8,302 nucleotides of DNA, taken from assembly GCF_000966975.1 (NCBI RefSeq), contig NZ_JZWV01000939.1:1-8302 (forward strand), read 5' to 3'. Within the stretch, counting starts at the first letter, position 1. Every line of letters starts with the position of its first letter. The DNA is from Streptomyces katrae (lineage in GTDB: Bacteria > Actinomycetota > Actinomycetes > Streptomycetales > Streptomycetaceae). The position numbers were made by a program, and so were the translations under genes. The notes under the pieces are model-generated. The model was not told where the DNA came from, searched no databases, and saw only the letters and a list, made by a program, of their open reading frames with translations. Positions 8,132 to 8,302 of this stretch are shown piece by piece.

Positions 8132-8149
8132 GTGCCGACCGGCACTGTA
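8132..8149 (-). promoter_or_regulatory. Putative promoter and overlapping palindrome of the minus-strand gene
   Basis: Read on the minus strand, TACAGT (8149-8144) fits the TAnnnT -10 form and would start transcription near 8137, about 37 nt before the ATG at 8100. A poor -35 (TGGGCT, 8172-8167) lies 17 bp upstream. A perfect palindrome GTGCCG-AC-CGGCAC (8132-8145) covers the expected start site and overlaps the -10 box, so it could be an operator or a leader hairpin. The rest of 8150-8302 shows no gene. It is very C-rich on the plus strand (especially 8200-8250) and holds a GGTCGG/CCGACC inverted repeat (8257-8262/8274-8279). Confidence 0.35.
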
Positions 8150-8302
8150 GCCCCGCCACGACCCGCAGCCCAGAGCCCCCGAACCCAAGAATTCCCCATG
8201 CCGGCCCCACCACCCCCACCCCACACCCGACCCCCTCCACCCCGAACACCCGTACCGGTCGGACGGCCGAAAACCGACCCCGCCACACCCCGACGGTTAC
8301 CC

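Noticed and set aside
8101..8286. Upstream extension of the minus-strand gene to an ATG at 8286
   Set aside because: The added residues are Gly/Arg-rich without a domain, and ATG 8100 has a strong ribosome binding site followed directly by a hydrophobic anchor.

Overview
The window looks like a piece of a Streptomyces (or very closely related actinomycete) chromosome. GC content is very high, third codon positions are almost all G or C, one gene starts with GTG, and the first complete gene closely matches Streptomyces griseus trypsin. I see no mobile element, tRNA, rRNA or CRISPR array. Gene content is mostly conserved chromosomal, with one unusual secreted-protein gene at the right end.

Layout. 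Positions 1-119 (minus strand) hold the first 39 codons of a secreted protein cut off by the window edge. The region 120-408 is a shared divergent regulatory region with a 17-bp tandem repeat and four AdpA-like sites. Positions 409-1191 (plus) encode a secreted S1 trypsin, followed by two strong hairpins (1201-1222 and 1249-1289). Positions 1434-2090 and 2097-3245 (plus) are a NarL/LuxR-type response regulator and its membrane histidine kinase, 6 bp apart. Positions 3323-3661 (plus) encode an AroQ-type chorismate mutase, closed by an 11-bp-stem hairpin (3669-3694). Positions 3750-6260 (plus) encode an M1 aminopeptidase (PepN). It converges on a minus-strand gene starting at 8100, with the two stop codons overlapping. 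The minus-strand product is a membrane-anchored or secreted protein with three Cys-paired modules, a Pro/Ser linker and a C-terminal Ig-like domain.

The most notable observation is in this last gene. A perfect 14-bp tandem duplication (6552-6579) shifts the frame at the end of the Pro-rich linker. As written, the ORF ends at 6424 with an Arg-rich tail. Removing one 14-bp copy restores one continuous 609-codon frame ending at 6257, including the Ig-like domain. This is a frameshift mutation, a slippage (phase-variation) site, or an assembly error.

The second point of interest is the array of AdpA-like sites between the two divergent secreted-protein genes. It suggests A-factor/AdpA-type developmental control of extracellular proteolysis. 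The two-component pair is probably one operon with an unknown signal. The chorismate mutase and PepN genes look like independently transcribed housekeeping genes, possibly from leaderless promoters. I do not find strong evidence for a wholly new multi-gene system here.
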